A DNA stretch of 64,000 bases from Paenibacillus cellulositrophicus (GTDB lineage Bacteria > Bacillota > Bacilli > Paenibacillales > Paenibacillaceae), in NCBI RefSeq assembly GCF_009363095.1, contig NZ_CP045295.1, positions 3,095,501-3,159,500 on the forward strand, written 5' to 3'. The translations under genes were made by a program, and so were the position numbers. The notes below the pieces were generated by a model. The model had not been told where the DNA came from and did not search any database. It was given only the letters and a program-made list of their open reading frames with translations. Of the stretch, positions 8,642 to 18,247 are shown in pieces. Each line of letters opens with the position of its first letter. The stretch's first letter is position 1.

Positions 8642-9616
8642 ATGATCCAAACGACCGCTCGCAACACCGCTGAATCTAATCATACTTCTTATAACAACGA
8701 TTATATGCTAGAGGTTTCCCAGCTCCGCAAATCCTATCCGAAGAAACAGGCGCTCCAGGACGTGAGCTTTTCTCTGAAAGCCGGCACTTCGTTTGGCTTC
8801 CTCGGACCGAACGGCGCGGGAAAGTCCACCACAATGAAAATTTTGACCGGCATTGTCCAGGCCGACAGCGGCTCCGTCCGGCTGCTCGGCAAGGAGGCGA
8901 CCAAAAATCCGGACGCCGTATCGAAATATATCGGCTACGTCCCGCAGGAAATTACGCTGTACGATAAGCTGTCTGCTTACGACAATCTGGAGTTTTTCGG
9001 TGAGGCTTACGGCGTCCGGGGCAAAATGCTGAAGCAGCGCATCCACGAGGTGCTGACCCAGACCGGTCTACTGGACCGGGCCAAAGAGGAAGTCGGCACG
9101 TTCTCGGGAGGCATGAAGCGCCGAATTAACATCGCCGCCGCGCTCCTCCACCGTCCCAAGCTGCTGGTTCTCGACGAGCCGACGGTTGGGATCGATCCGC
9201 AGTCGCGGAACCACATCTTCGAAATGATCCGCGACCTGAACCGAGAAGGCGTGACAATCATCTACTCCACCCACTACATGGAGGAAGTCGAAGCGCTGTG
9301 CGATGAAGTGGCCATTATGGATCAGGGCACGATCAAGGCGATGGGCCCGCTCGGGGAGCTGCTGGAGAATTACGGACAGAAGGCCATTTACGTGGAAATC
9401 GCAGGAGCCCATCACCTGCCGGAAGACCCGGATGTAACCGCGGTCCGCAAGGAAGGCTCCGGATACGTGCTGGAAACGGAGAACCTGCATGGCGTGATGC
9501 AGCGCCTGCTTCGCCTCGCATCCCAGCACAGCTGGGACGTGAAACAATTGGAAATCGTCCGTCCCTCGCTGGAGAACGTATTCCTGCGGGTAACAGGTAC
9601 CGCTCTCCGGGATTAA
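8642..9616 (+). CDS. ABC-2 exporter ATP-binding protein
   Basis: ATPase of 324 residues in the DrrA/CcmA-like group. Walker A is GPNGAGKST, signature SGGMK, Walker B LLVLDEPT, and the switch His is in STHYMEEVEALCD. The C-terminal 80 residues form the extra domain ending in PSLENVFLRVTG that is usual in multidrug and antibiotic ABC-2 exporters. ATG has AGGAGG eight bases upstream, directly behind the tandem repeat. It works with the permease encoded 93 bases downstream. Substrate unknown. Confidence 0.95.
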   Translation: MIQTTARNTAESNHTSYNNDYMLEVSQLRKSYPKKQALQDVSFSLKAGTSFGFLGPNGAGKSTTMKILTGIVQADSGSVRLLGKEATKNPDAVSKYIGYVPQEITLYDKLSAYDNLEFFGEAYGVRGKMLKQRIHEVLTQTGLLDRAKEEVGTFSGGMKRRINIAAALLHRPKLLVLDEPTVGIDPQSRNHIFEMIRDLNREGVTIIYSTHYMEEVEALCDEVAIMDQGTIKAMGPLGELLENYGQKAIYVEIAGAHHLPEDPDVTAVRKEGSGYVLETENLHGVMQRLLRLASQHSWDVKQLEIVRPSLENVFLRVTGTALRD

Positions 9617-9709
9617 TTCTTTCACAAGCGTTCCTCTCACTCTTTAAGGTGATAAATCGTTCATCGTATGAAATAGACAAAGAAATTAACACGCAAAGGA
9701 GCAAAACCC

Positions 9710-10855
9710 ATGAGAGCCATGATTATCAAAGAATTGCGGCTGATCCGCAAAGACCGCAGAAGCTTCTTCTTCCTGCTGCTGATGCCGATCCTGTTCATCG
9801 CCATGTTCGGTACGATTTTCAATAGCGGCGGAGGCGACAGTTCCTCCATATCCATCCGCACGATCGACCAGGATCAATCCGCCGCGTCCCAAGCCTTTGT
9901 GAAGCAAATGCAGGGGATTATGGACGTGAAGCTGGAATCGGCATCCAGCCTGAATGACCAGGTCGACAAAATGAAGCAGGGCCAGTTCTCGGCCATGCTC
10001 GTCATTCCCGCCGGATTCGAAAAAGCCATGAAGGAAGGCAGTCCCGCGGATATCCAGCTGTACCAGGATCCCACCGCACAGACCGAGCTTGCGCCGATTC
10101 AGGCAATCCTCAGCAGCATTTCCAGCCAATACCGCGAGCAGAAGCTGACGGATGTCCTGCTGGCTAAGGGAGATTCTAAGGAGCAGGCAGAGCAGGCGCT
10201 GGCCTCCCCGATCCAGATTAAAGATGTGGCGACGACGTCCGACCATATCAGCTATATGGACTCCATGGTCCCCAGCATGACCGTCATGTTCGTCTTCTAC
10301 ATCATGATCACGATGGCTCGCCGCTTTTTTGATGAAAAGAAGACCGGCCTTCTGTCCCGCATTCGCAGCACGCGCGTAAAGCCGCTGCAGTATCTGGTCG
10401 GGATGTGGGTGCCCTTCATCCTGACGGTTATCGCCCAGTGTGTCGTCCTGTTCGCCTTCGGCCACTTCGTCTATGATGTGAAGCTTGGCGACGTCGCCGC
10501 CCTTACCTTGATTGTGCTCAGCCTCAGCATCTGCGGAACCGGCATCGGGCTCGGCTTATCCTTCCTGGTGCCCGGCGAGGGAGCCGCCATGGTCATCACC
10601 CAGGTCATTGCCATGGGCGGTGCCATGCTGGGTGGCCTGTGGGTACCGTCCTACCTGCTTCCGCAATCCGTACAGACCGTCGGGCATTTTCTGCCGCAGT
10701 ACTGGGCGCTGCACTCGCTGCAGAACATTATCGCCCATGGCGCCCATCTCGGCGATGTTGCGGGACCTGCCCTCATTCTCCTGACGTTCGGGGCCGCCGG
10801 CCTCCTGGTTGCATTCTTCCGTCTGCCAGGGTTCCTGCGCTCGGCTGCAAACTGA
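9710..10855 (+). CDS. ABC-2 family exporter permease
   Basis: Membrane subunit of 381 residues with the layout of YhgE/DrrB-like ABC-2 permeases: a cytosolic KELRLIRKDRRSFFFLL start, first membrane segment, a large extracytoplasmic domain (residues about 40-180) and five further segments, including the GEGAAMVITQVIAMGGAMLGGLW stretch in short pieces. Partner of the ATPase before it. ATG follows CAAAGGAGCAAAACCC. Followed by a strong terminator. Confidence 0.93.
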   Translation: MRAMIIKELRLIRKDRRSFFFLLLMPILFIAMFGTIFNSGGGDSSSISIRTIDQDQSAASQAFVKQMQGIMDVKLESASSLNDQVDKMKQGQFSAMLVIPAGFEKAMKEGSPADIQLYQDPTAQTELAPIQAILSSISSQYREQKLTDVLLAKGDSKEQAEQALASPIQIKDVATTSDHISYMDSMVPSMTVMFVFYIMITMARRFFDEKKTGLLSRIRSTRVKPLQYLVGMWVPFILTVIAQCVVLFAFGHFVYDVKLGDVAALTLIVLSLSICGTGIGLGLSFLVPGEGAAMVITQVIAMGGAMLGGLWVPSYLLPQSVQTVGHFLPQYWALHSLQNIIAHGAHLGDVAGPALILLTFGAAGLLVAFFRLPGFLRSAAN

Positions 10856-10873
10856 TTTCTTATCAAAACGACG

Positions 10874-10920
10874 AAAAAACCTCCCGTCCGGAAGTCATCC
10901 TTCACGGCCGAGAGGTTTTC
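10874..10920. terminator. Bidirectional terminator
   Basis: AAAACCTC (10876-10883) pairs with GAGGTTTT (10912-10919). Poly-T follows on either strand; shared by the ABC permease and the HD-GYP gene, which converge here. Confidence 0.88.
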
Positions 10921-10945
10921 TTGCTCTCCGAACCTTGGTCATCGC

Positions 10946-12490
10946 TTATGTATCGTCGCCTGCCGCTTTTTCCAACCTTTGATTTCTCATATAGTCGACA
11001 AAAATGCGGGCGTATTCCGGATCCCACTGCGTCCCTCCGCCCTCTTCGAGAATGGACAGCGCCTTGGCGACATCCATGCCTTTACGGTATGGCCGATCCG
11101 AAGTCATCGCATCAAAGGCGTCGGCTACGGCGATAATTCTCCCGAGCAGCGGGATATCGTCCCCGGCCAGTCCGTCCGGATACCCTTTCCCGTCGTATCG
11201 CTCATGATGGGACCTTACGCCGGGAAGGAGCGGCGCCAGGGCATCCTTCGGCTCGATCTGCTTCAGAATCGTCTCACCAAGCACCGGATGAGCCTTGATT
11301 TGGTCGAACTCCTCTTCCGTCAGACGCCCTTCCTTCAACAGGACGGTGTCCCGGATGCCGATTTTCCCGATGTCATGCAGCAGCGCCGACTGGCGGATCA
11401 CGTTGATATCCTCCTCCGTCATCCGGCTGAGCCGCCCGATCAGCTCCGAATATTCGGCCACCCGCAAGGAATGCCCTGCCGTGTAGGCGTCTCTGGCATC
11501 GAGCGCAACGGCGAGGGTCACAAAGTAGCTGTCCAGCATCGCCCTGGTCTGGGCTTCACGCGACTGAAGCGCCCGGACCATCATGTTGAAGCCGGTGGCC
11601 AGCCGGGAAAACTCGTCCGAATACACGTTTTGGACCGTCTTCAGCCGGCCGTCCTTGACATGATTCATGGCGTCGTACAGATGGGAGATCGGCCGCTCCA
11701 CCTCATGGGTCAACAGCCTGGCACCCGTATACGTAAAAATGATGTCGACCAGCAGGATCAGCCCCGCCCAGCCCCAGTACCCGGTCATCATTTCCTCGTT
11801 TAAATTGCCCAGCCGAATCTGGGCAGCCAGGGTGAACAGCAGGAGCGGCGAGGTACCGATCAGCATGGCACTGAGCAGAAACTTCGGACGGATGGACAAG
11901 ACGACATGCCCCTCCGGATTCAGCTCAATGCGGTGCGTTTCCTGGGCGAGCCGGTGAAATTCCTCCATCAGCGGCCGGACCGTCGCCGTCGTCAGGAAAA
12001 ACTCGATCATCGCATGCATGCTGGCTACGAGGAAGGCGCCGGCTACCGCAGCCGCAACATAAATCGGCGGGAAATGAAGAAGGCCACGGCTCATCTGCCA
12101 CAGCGTCACGCCGGTCGCAGGTATGGCAAGTCCGAGGAAATGCGGGACCAGAATCCGGAACACCGCCAGCTGCGGCAGCTTATGTGCCTGCCGGTAGGCT
12201 GTTTCAATGGTTTGAACCGTACAGGTCCGGCAGAACAAGCCCTGCCGGATCGGCCGAACGTGCCGCGTGAATACCCAGGATTCCACCGCGACCATGACCG
12301 CCATGGAGCAAGCAAAGATGATCGCCAGCCGTTTGATCTCCTGCGGAGAAATGCTGATCGTGGTCAGAACGAGAGCGCTGCCCACGATCCATACCGCGAA
12401 AAGCGATCCGAAAATATAATTCCGTACCAATTTGTTCCGAAAAGCATAATACAGGGCAACTCCCTGCAAACGGGTAGAATCGGTATCCAT
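10946..12490 (-). CDS. HD-GYP domain protein with membrane sensor and HAMP linker
   Basis: Probable cyclic-di-GMP phosphodiesterase. Residues up to about 265 hold several membrane segments and an extracytoplasmic loop; a HAMP linker (LTHEVERPISHLYDAMNHV) follows; the C-terminal 180 residues are an HD-GYP domain with the metal motif LLHDIGKIG and the signature HHERYDGKGYPDGL, both intact. The frame opens earlier, but AAGGAAGG sits eight bases before the ATG at 12490, so that start is preferred. It would lower c-di-GMP in response to an unknown envelope signal. Single gene. Confidence 0.93.
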   Translation of the reverse strand: MDTDSTRLQGVALYYAFRNKLVRNYIFGSLFAVWIVGSALVLTTISISPQEIKRLAIIFACSMAVMVAVESWVFTRHVRPIRQGLFCRTCTVQTIETAYRQAHKLPQLAVFRILVPHFLGLAIPATGVTLWQMSRGLLHFPPIYVAAAVAGAFLVASMHAMIEFFLTTATVRPLMEEFHRLAQETHRIELNPEGHVVLSIRPKFLLSAMLIGTSPLLLFTLAAQIRLGNLNEEMMTGYWGWAGLILLVDIIFTYTGARLLTHEVERPISHLYDAMNHVKDGRLKTVQNVYSDEFSRLATGFNMMVRALQSREAQTRAMLDSYFVTLAVALDARDAYTAGHSLRVAEYSELIGRLSRMTEEDINVIRQSALLHDIGKIGIRDTVLLKEGRLTEEEFDQIKAHPVLGETILKQIEPKDALAPLLPGVRSHHERYDGKGYPDGLAGDDIPLLGRIIAVADAFDAMTSDRPYRKGMDVAKALSILEEGGGTQWDPEYARIFVDYMRNQRLEKAAGDDT

Positions 12491-13084
12491 AAGCCAGCCT
12501 TCCTTTTTCATCAATATAGGCCGTTCGGCGCAGCACTATTAAGAATATCGGTTATTTCATCCCAAAATGTGACATGAACCTGCGACAAAAACCAACTTTT
12601 ATCATAAAATCCCTCCGCATGAAAGGGTGTTTTTGCACATTTATACAAGTCTGGTGGGCGATATAATTTCCTATTGCATACATAAATGATATGTGATATA
12701 TTATATTAATATAACTTCATTTAACCCTTTTCGTTCCCCGCAAGAAAGAATAAATCTTCAACCTCGAAGACTTAATTTCCTATTTTGAAATAACCCAATG
12801 CGAAGTATGAGATTTAAGATGTCATTTCTGATTCACGCTGGCGCGGTCATCGGAGCCGCAAGGACAAAAGAGAGGCAGGGCTTTTGTTGTTTTGGAAGTC
12901 ATTATTCTGTTAACGAACTAGAACAAGGAACCAGACTGCAGCCTTGAACGGCTGTCAGGGGTTAAATATATGAGGCGGCCGCAGCGCCGCCAAAGCCAAA
13001 CCCCCCGGAGAAATGTCCGGGGGGTTATCCATATTTTCCAATGTATTTACGGCCTACTGCCACTTCCTTCTCTTGTCAGGAGGC
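12491..13084. other. Long intergenic region between HD-GYP gene and deacetylase
   Basis: About 590 bases without a supported gene. The part near 12500-12750 is AT-rich and should hold promoters. From about 12830 to 12990 the sequence turns GC-rich with small hairpins (ACAAAAG/CTTTTGT near 12870-12895; CAGCC/CGGCTG near 12940-12955). It does not match a riboswitch class that I recognise. The deacetylase terminator lies at the right end. Confidence 0.5.
12999..13026. terminator. Strong GC hairpin downstream of deacetylase
   Basis: AACCCCCCGG (12999-13008) pairs with CCGGGGGGTT (13017-13026) around an eight-base loop. T-runs are short, so efficiency is uncertain. Confidence 0.7.
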
Positions 13085-14077
13085 TTAGCCGGCTTTGCTG
13101 TATCCGCGGAGCGACTCCGCATGCTTCATCGATTCAATGAGCGCGATCGGGTTATTGTCCATGCCGCCCGCGTTGACCCGGTATCCCATGTACTGCCCGG
13201 GGCCGTCGATTCCCGGTTTGACGGTAAAGACTACCTGAATGCCGAGATTGCGGCAGAGATCCAGCACCTGCTGTGTATAGCCGCCGTAGGGAAAAGCGAG
13301 AATATCGCGGCGGTTGCCGATTTCATTCCGGAGGATTTGATCCGCCCGGGTTAAATCACCCTTCACCCGCCGGATATACTCCTGCTCCGTCTCCACATGC
13401 CCGGTAGTTTTGTTATGCTCCGGTCCCATCAGCATTGGCTCCAGCCTGTCATGGGTTTTCCCTTCGGGGCGAACATAAGCATAAGCGTGCGAATCAAACG
13501 TATGGCTGTAAAAGTCGATACCGCTCCGATGCATGAGCTTGACCTGGGCCCAGGTCAGCTTCGGCAGTCCGGGATGCTTCGGATTTCCCACTGTCGACAC
13601 GATCAGAAAATTCGTTGCCGGCACATGGTACTTCTTCAGGATCGGGAACACATTGGTATAGAACGTCTCATAGCCGTCGTCAAACGTCATCAGCACGGCG
13701 TTGTCCGGCACCGGCTGATGCCGGGTGACGAAGTCGGCGTACTGCTCCATCGTAATCCAATGGAATCCGTTCGCCTTCATGGCCTGGAGCTGCTCCTCGA
13801 ATACAGCGGTATCCAGACTCTTGTCATTGATCGGACGCGGGGAGACATCATGGTACATCAGCGTGATGACTTTGTTTTTATAATACACCGCACCTGGCGT
13901 CGGTCTCGTGGAAATAAAGCTGTAGGCCGGAACACCGTTCTCTTCCTTTTTGATGTGGGGCCTTCCGGGATAACGAACCAGATGATACACATAAGGGCCC
14001 TGCCTCCAGACGAAAAATGCCGCGAACAGCACAAGCACGGAAAAGGTGCAATAGAGGATAATTTTTTTTCTCAGCAT
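13085..14077 (-). CDS. Membrane-anchored polysaccharide deacetylase
   Basis: NodB-type carbohydrate esterase (CE4) that removes acetyl groups from peptidoglycan or another N-acetylated glycan outside the membrane. One N-terminal membrane anchor (residues about 5-25), then the CE4 domain: MYHDVSP, the catalytic MTFDDGYE, the metal-binding SHTFDSHAY, and FPYGGYT. Length about 330 residues. The frame is open to 14110; AAGGGG lies 8 bases before a GTG at 14080 and 11 before the ATG at 14077, so the start is one of these. Single gene, divergent from the L,D-transpeptidase. Confidence 0.93.
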   Translation of the reverse strand: MLRKKIILYCTFSVLVLFAAFFVWRQGPYVYHLVRYPGRPHIKKEENGVPAYSFISTRPTPGAVYYKNKVITLMYHDVSPRPINDKSLDTAVFEEQLQAMKANGFHWITMEQYADFVTRHQPVPDNAVLMTFDDGYETFYTNVFPILKKYHVPATNFLIVSTVGNPKHPGLPKLTWAQVKLMHRSGIDFYSHTFDSHAYAYVRPEGKTHDRLEPMLMGPEHNKTTGHVETEQEYIRRVKGDLTRADQILRNEIGNRRDILAFPYGGYTQQVLDLCRNLGIQVVFTVKPGIDGPGQYMGYRVNAGGMDNNPIALIESMKHAESLRGYSKAG

Positions 14078-14169
14078 CACGTTCCAATCCCCTTCGTTCC
14101 ATAAATTCACTTGCAGAGGGATGCATTCCCCGCCCTATAAACATACTCTGGAAACAAGGAGTGATGCAA

Positions 14170-14508
14170 ATGCCAAAATACCGGATCATCGTCGACCTGT
14201 CGGAACGCACGTTATATTTGCTGGATGGCGATCAGACCGTCAAATCCTATCCCGTTGGCATCGGAAAAATGGTGACGAAAACCCCGACCGGAGAGTACAC
14301 GATTGTCAATAAACAGGAAAATCCCGGCGGACCGTTCGGGGTGCTGTGGATGGGCCTCTCCAAGCCCCATTACGGCATCCACGGAACCAATGATCCCGCC
14401 TCCATCGGACGGGAAGTCTCCCACGGCTGCATCCGGATGCACAATGAGGATGTGCTGGATTTGTCTTCCTACGTTCCTGTGAATACAAGGGTGACCATCC
14501 GGCCGTAA
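14170..14508 (+). CDS. L,D-transpeptidase, minimal YkuD domain
   Basis: Makes 3-3 peptidoglycan cross-links or anchors proteins. The 112-residue protein is little more than the catalytic domain: the start [16 protein letters not shown], the [12 protein letters not shown] stretch, and the active-site SHGCIRM with the nucleophile Cys. No signal peptide or LysM domain is visible, unlike many relatives; Bacillus YkuD-like proteins of the spore are sometimes similar. AAGGAG lies eight bases before ATG 14170 (GTG 14161 and ATG 14164 are too close). It ends seven bases from the convergent glucosaminidase. Confidence 0.93.
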   Translation: MPKYRIIVDLSERTLYLLDGDQTVKSYPVGIGKMVTKTPTGEYTIVNKQENPGGPFGVLWMGLSKPHYGIHGTNDPASIGREVSHGCIRMHNEDVLDLSSYVPVNTRVTIRP

Positions 14509-14514
14509 GTCCCG

Positions 14515-15231
14515 TCAGCCTTGATCCGAAACGACCTTGATTCCCTTCTCTTTGCGGTACTGGATCACCAGCTGCCGCCAGAAATCATAACTTCCCGTTT
14601 CATCTGCAATATAAGGCTTGTAATAGCGGTAAGCCTCCTTTGCCCAGTCCGGGCAGGGCATGCTTAACAGCGCCTGCTGCTGCTTGATCCATTCCGCCTG
14701 CTTCGCAACCGTGTTCTGCAGCTCGCTAAATGCCGCCTTTTCCTCAGGGGTCATATGCGCCCCCTCCTTCCAGGCATCGTATTGGTCCAGGTTATGCTGG
14801 TCAATAATCCGGATTAGCTTATCTGCATACTCCGGGTCCGTGGCATAACCGGCGGCGCCGATCGCGGCGGCGGCCGATCGCCCGTCTGTGCCGAGCGCGC
14901 CGGCATACTTGTCACGGTCCCAGGACACGCCGTTCACCAGCAGGCTTGAGTGATCGGCCACCGATTCGGCCCAGCTGTTGTACGCGCGGAAGTCGGCTAT
15001 CACCCGGCCGGCCACGCCGCGAACGTACTCGGTGGTCTGCAGGCGCATGCTCCCTGCGGTGCCCTGTCCCTTGATGCCGAACAGATTGTTGGCCTTCACC
15101 GCCAGCTCGCTCGTGCCCCAGGCGGATTCGAGGGCCGCCTGGGCGATCGTGAGCGATGCCGGCACGCCGGACTGCAGCTGGTCGAATTCAGCCAACGGTG
15201 CCATGATGGCGATAAAGTTTTGTTTCTTCAT
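14515..15231 (-). CDS. Glucosaminidase-type peptidoglycan hydrolase (endolysin-like)
   Basis: About 238 residues. The N-terminal 150 residues match the N-acetylglucosaminidase family of FlgJ, LytD and many phage endolysins: SLTIAQAALESAWGTS with the catalytic Glu, NNLFGIKG, and RAYNSWAESVADHSSLL, followed by YATDPEYADKLIRIID. The C-terminal 75 residues are helical and charged and could bind the wall. No signal peptide is seen, which fits export through a holin or lysis. ATG at 15231 follows GGGAGG. A holin-like gene lies 6 kb away. It may be prophage-derived (inference). Confidence 0.9.
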   Translation of the reverse strand: MKKQNFIAIMAPLAEFDQLQSGVPASLTIAQAALESAWGTSELAVKANNLFGIKGQGTAGSMRLQTTEYVRGVAGRVIADFRAYNSWAESVADHSSLLVNGVSWDRDKYAGALGTDGRSAAAAIGAAGYATDPEYADKLIRIIDQHNLDQYDAWKEGAHMTPEEKAAFSELQNTVAKQAEWIKQQQALLSMPCPDWAKEAYRYYKPYIADETGSYDFWRQLVIQYRKEKGIKVVSDQG

Positions 15232-15423
15232 AATCCTCCCTCCCAACCCTCTGGTACATACAATGCTGACCGCTGGCTAACGGCCTGGACGCGGCTGCCG
15301 CCCCACGTCTTCAGAGCACCTGAGTCACATAAAAATCTCCGGACCGCTCCGGTGTGAAGCATTTGCCTAATTCTTCACGGCTTCTTACAATAAGAACATA
15401 TGTAACGCTTGGAGGGTGGATGT

Positions 15424-15975
15424 ATGAAGCAGGCAAAAGCAGATCATTTTATCATCAATCAGGAGTGGGTTACCCCGGAAATCCGTGCCGTTCAGGCCGG
15501 TCCGGAAGATGTCGCAGCCGCGCAGGGACTGCTGTTTCGAACGGCGCAATGGCTTCAGAGCATAGGCTCCAAGCAGTGGAATCAGCTGCTGACCGGCGAG
15601 GACAGGCATCATATCGACGAGGCGGTCCTGCGAGGGGACGTCTTCCTGTTCAAAAAGGAGGAGCGCCTTGCCGCCATCGTCATCCTCCAGCAGCATGCGA
15701 GCGAATGGGACCGCAACCTGTGGGGCAAGGAGGGGCACGATACCTCTGTCTATCTGCACCGGCTTGCCATTGACCGCGAATTCGGGGGGACGGGTCTTGG
15801 CAGCGCCATTCTGCACTGGGCATTGACCGGAATAAGGTTCCAGGGTAAAGACCGAATCCGTCTTGACTGCATCGCCAACAACCCCGGCTTGAACCGGTTG
15901 TACAGCGGGGCCGGCTTTACGCTGAAGGGCCAGCATGAGAGCGGGTTTAATATTTATGAGAAAATGGTGAGGTAG
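15424..15975 (+). CDS. GNAT family N-acetyltransferase
   Basis: Cytosolic acetyl-CoA-dependent acetyltransferase of 183 residues. The fold is recognisable from the strand LAAIVILQQHASEWD, the acetyl-CoA pocket region LHRLAIDREFGGTGLGSAIL (motif A, with GGTGLG), and LDCIANNPGLNRLYSGAGF (motif B). The ending FNIYEKMVR is typical. AGGG of GGAGGG lies seven bases before ATG 15424. Acceptor substrate unknown. Single gene with a perfect-palindrome terminator behind it. Confidence 0.93.
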   Translation: MKQAKADHFIINQEWVTPEIRAVQAGPEDVAAAQGLLFRTAQWLQSIGSKQWNQLLTGEDRHHIDEAVLRGDVFLFKKEERLAAIVILQQHASEWDRNLWGKEGHDTSVYLHRLAIDREFGGTGLGSAILHWALTGIRFQGKDRIRLDCIANNPGLNRLYSGAGFTLKGQHESGFNIYEKMVR

Positions 15976-16008
15976 CGTTCGCTCCTCAAGCGGATAACTA
16001 CGTAAAAA

Positions 16009-16034
16009 AAGCCTTCCGGCATGCCGGAAGGCTT
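16009..16034. terminator. Perfect palindromic terminator
   Basis: A 26-base perfect palindrome centred on CGGCATGCCG with A-rich and T-containing flanks, shared by the acetyltransferase and the SulP gene. Confidence 0.88.
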
Positions 16035-16073
16035 CTCTCATATCGTATATAAAATGCAGGTTTTACGAGATGG

Positions 16074-17528
16074 TTAGTGGGACGATACCGAGGCTACGCC
16101 AATCTTGTCGATGATACGCTGGCTCTCCGGATTCAATCCCCGAACGGCCACCTTTTTGTCCAGCGCCTCATATTTGGCCAGCACCTTGGACACGGCGTTC
16201 ACGCCCGATTGATCCCAAACGTGGGAGTAGGAAAAGTCAATCGCAATCTGCTCCGGATCCTCCTGGTAATGAAAGAGATGCACAAAATGGTTCATCGTTC
16301 CGAAAAACATCTGTCCTTTGATTTCGTACACCTTTACCCCATGCTCATCGATATGGGTCTGCGCATGAATACGCGCCATTTTCCAGCCAAAATTCAGGGC
16401 GCTCAGAATGACTCCGGTCACAACGCCGATCGCCAGGTTGGACGTGGCCACCACGATTACGACGGTCACGACCATGACGATCGTGTCGCCCAGCGGCACC
16501 TTGTTCATCGTTCGTAAAGAATGCCAGTCGAACGTGCCCACCGACACCATGATCATAACGCCCACCAGCGCCGCCATTGGCACCTGCTTGACGACATCGC
16601 CGAGCACGAGGATCAGGAACAGCAGAAAGGCGCCGGCGATAAAGGTCGACAGCCGGGAGCGGCCCCCCGACTTCACATTGATGACCGTCTGGCCAATCAT
16701 GGCGCAGCCCGCCATCCCGCCGAAAAAGCCGGTGAGGATGTTGGCGATGCCCTGCCCCTTGATCTCGCGGTTTTTGTTGCTGCCGGTATCGGTCAGCTCA
16801 TCCACCAGGTTGGCGGTCAAAAGCGTCTCGGTCATGCCAACGACCGCGAGCGCCAGCGCGTAAGGCAAAATCGTCAGGAACATATGAAACGACAAGGGAA
16901 CCGACGGAACATGAAATGCGGGAAGCGACTGCGTAATGGTACCCATATCGCCAACGGTACGGACATCGGCATGGGTCAGCACCGAAATGATCGTCATGAC
17001 GATAATGGCGACAAGCGCTGAAGGCACCGCTTTGGTGAGCAGCGGGAACAGATAAATGATCAGCAGCGTCGCGGCCACCATCAAGTACATGATCCAGGTA
17101 GCCCCTTCAAAATTCGGCAGCTGCGCCATAAAAATAACGATCGCCAGCGCGTTAACAAAGCCCACGATGACCGATTGCGGGATAAATGTGATGAAGCGCC
17201 CGAATTTCAGCGCCCCCATGAACCACTGCAGAATGCCGGTCAGCACTGTGGTCGCAAACAAATACTCAATCCCGTACTTGGCAACGATCGGTCCCATCAA
17301 GGATGCCATAGCACCGGTGGCCGCCGAAATCATCCCCGGGCGTCCGCCGAAAAACGAAATGCTGACGGCAATCACAAAGGATGCGTAGAGACCGACCATC
17401 GGATCCACGCCGGCCATAATAGAGAACGCGATGGCTTCGGGAATAAGCGCAAAGGCAACGGTTAGACCGGACAAAATATCTTTTCTGACGTTGCTAAAGA
17501 AGCCTTGTTTGATCCAGTTCAAAAACAA
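16074..17528 (-). CDS. SulP family anion transporter with STAS domain
   Basis: Membrane carrier of the SulP/SLC26 family (sulfate, bicarbonate or related anions). Hydrophobic core with the family signatures GLTVAFALIPEAIAFS near the N-terminus and the GGMAGCAMIGQTVINVKSGG region; the C-terminal 80 residues form a STAS domain (KGQMFFGTMNHFVHLF, IDFSYSHVWDQSGVNAV). Start: the frame is open to 17615, but AGGAGG lies nine bases before a TTG at 17528, giving 484 residues. A start at the upstream ATG would add an unlikely basic 29-residue extension. Ion specificity cannot be read from the sequence. Single gene. Confidence 0.93.
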   Translation of the reverse strand: MFLNWIKQGFFSNVRKDILSGLTVAFALIPEAIAFSIMAGVDPMVGLYASFVIAVSISFFGGRPGMISAATGAMASLMGPIVAKYGIEYLFATTVLTGILQWFMGALKFGRFITFIPQSVIVGFVNALAIVIFMAQLPNFEGATWIMYLMVAATLLIIYLFPLLTKAVPSALVAIIVMTIISVLTHADVRTVGDMGTITQSLPAFHVPSVPLSFHMFLTILPYALALAVVGMTETLLTANLVDELTDTGSNKNREIKGQGIANILTGFFGGMAGCAMIGQTVINVKSGGRSRLSTFIAGAFLLFLILVLGDVVKQVPMAALVGVMIMVSVGTFDWHSLRTMNKVPLGDTIVMVVTVVIVVATSNLAIGVVTGVILSALNFGWKMARIHAQTHIDEHGVKVYEIKGQMFFGTMNHFVHLFHYQEDPEQIAIDFSYSHVWDQSGVNAVSKVLAKYEALDKKVAVRGLNPESQRIIDKIGVASVSSH

Positions 17529-17870
17529 GAAATAATCCCTCCTGTGGATATAAAGTTGTATCTGTAGGGCTGATCGTGCTGCTATCCGTTCATGAAATGT
17601 TACGGGGTGTTTCAAGCGGGCTCCCCACTCTCAGGTTCGCCGGGTCCGATGGTTCACTGTTTTTCATTATAGCGGTATAAGCAGCTGAACCCAAAACTGC
17701 ATGTATGCGCTATTTCCCTCTGTATACTGATCCATTCTCCCATTTACTCGTCTATATTTCCTTTTTCAATTCATATGTATATACTGCGGTATCTGCCTTT
17801 CTTATGAAATGGCGAAAGCCCCGCCGGAGGGCAGGAGCTTCGTTGCCCAAGGACCGCTTGAGTCCATGGA
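17529..17870. other. Intergenic region upstream of SulP gene
   Basis: Should contain the SulP promoter on the minus strand. A hairpin AAGCCCCGCC/GGCAGGAGCTT at about 17816-17842 lies just past the YjcZ-like gene and probably ends its transcript. Nothing else recognised. Confidence 0.5.
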
Positions 17871-17963
17871 TTAATAAATAAAGGATTTGGTAATGATGAC
17901 GAGCAGAATAAACAGAACCAGGATGGCTCCCGTTGAGGTAAATGGGTTTCCTACACCACTCAT
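17871..17963 (-). CDS. YjcZ-family small sporulation protein (copy 1)
   Basis: Thirty-residue protein: short Gly/Ser-containing start (MSGVGNPFTS) and one membrane helix ending in the family core ILVLFILLVII followed by a Lys and an aromatic tail. YjcZ-family proteins are tiny membrane proteins made in sporulation. ATG follows a GGGGGAG purine run. Two more copies of this family lie at 25441 and 25813. Role unknown. Confidence 0.9.
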   Translation of the reverse strand: MSGVGNPFTSTGAILVLFILLVIITKSFIY

Positions 17964-18247
17964 GGTTTCTCCCCCTCTCTCCTGTTTATACTCTATCGTA
18001 TGCCGCGTAAGGCGAATCGGTTTGGACAAATATCATTCAAGTCCATTTGCCCTATGAAAATGCGCGATGTTCCCGGGGTTAAAGGACCTTGCCGCCTCAA
18101 CTCTATCGAGCTTATCAATGCTGATCCGTGGAAGGAATGATATAGGTAATACCTATAAATATAATACAGTTTATATATTTCCATAATGAGCGAACTGCCG
18201 GTACAATGAAGTCAATTCCAACAATCCACGGGTAAAGGAGAATGGTG

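Noticed and set aside
12830..12900. c-di-GMP, c-di-AMP or other riboswitch upstream of the HD-GYP/deacetylase area
   Set aside because: None of the conserved core sequences of these classes is present.
17993..18184. Minus-strand frame of 63 codons rich in Tyr upstream of the methyltransferase
   Set aside because: No ribosome site; it lies in the AT-rich promoter region.
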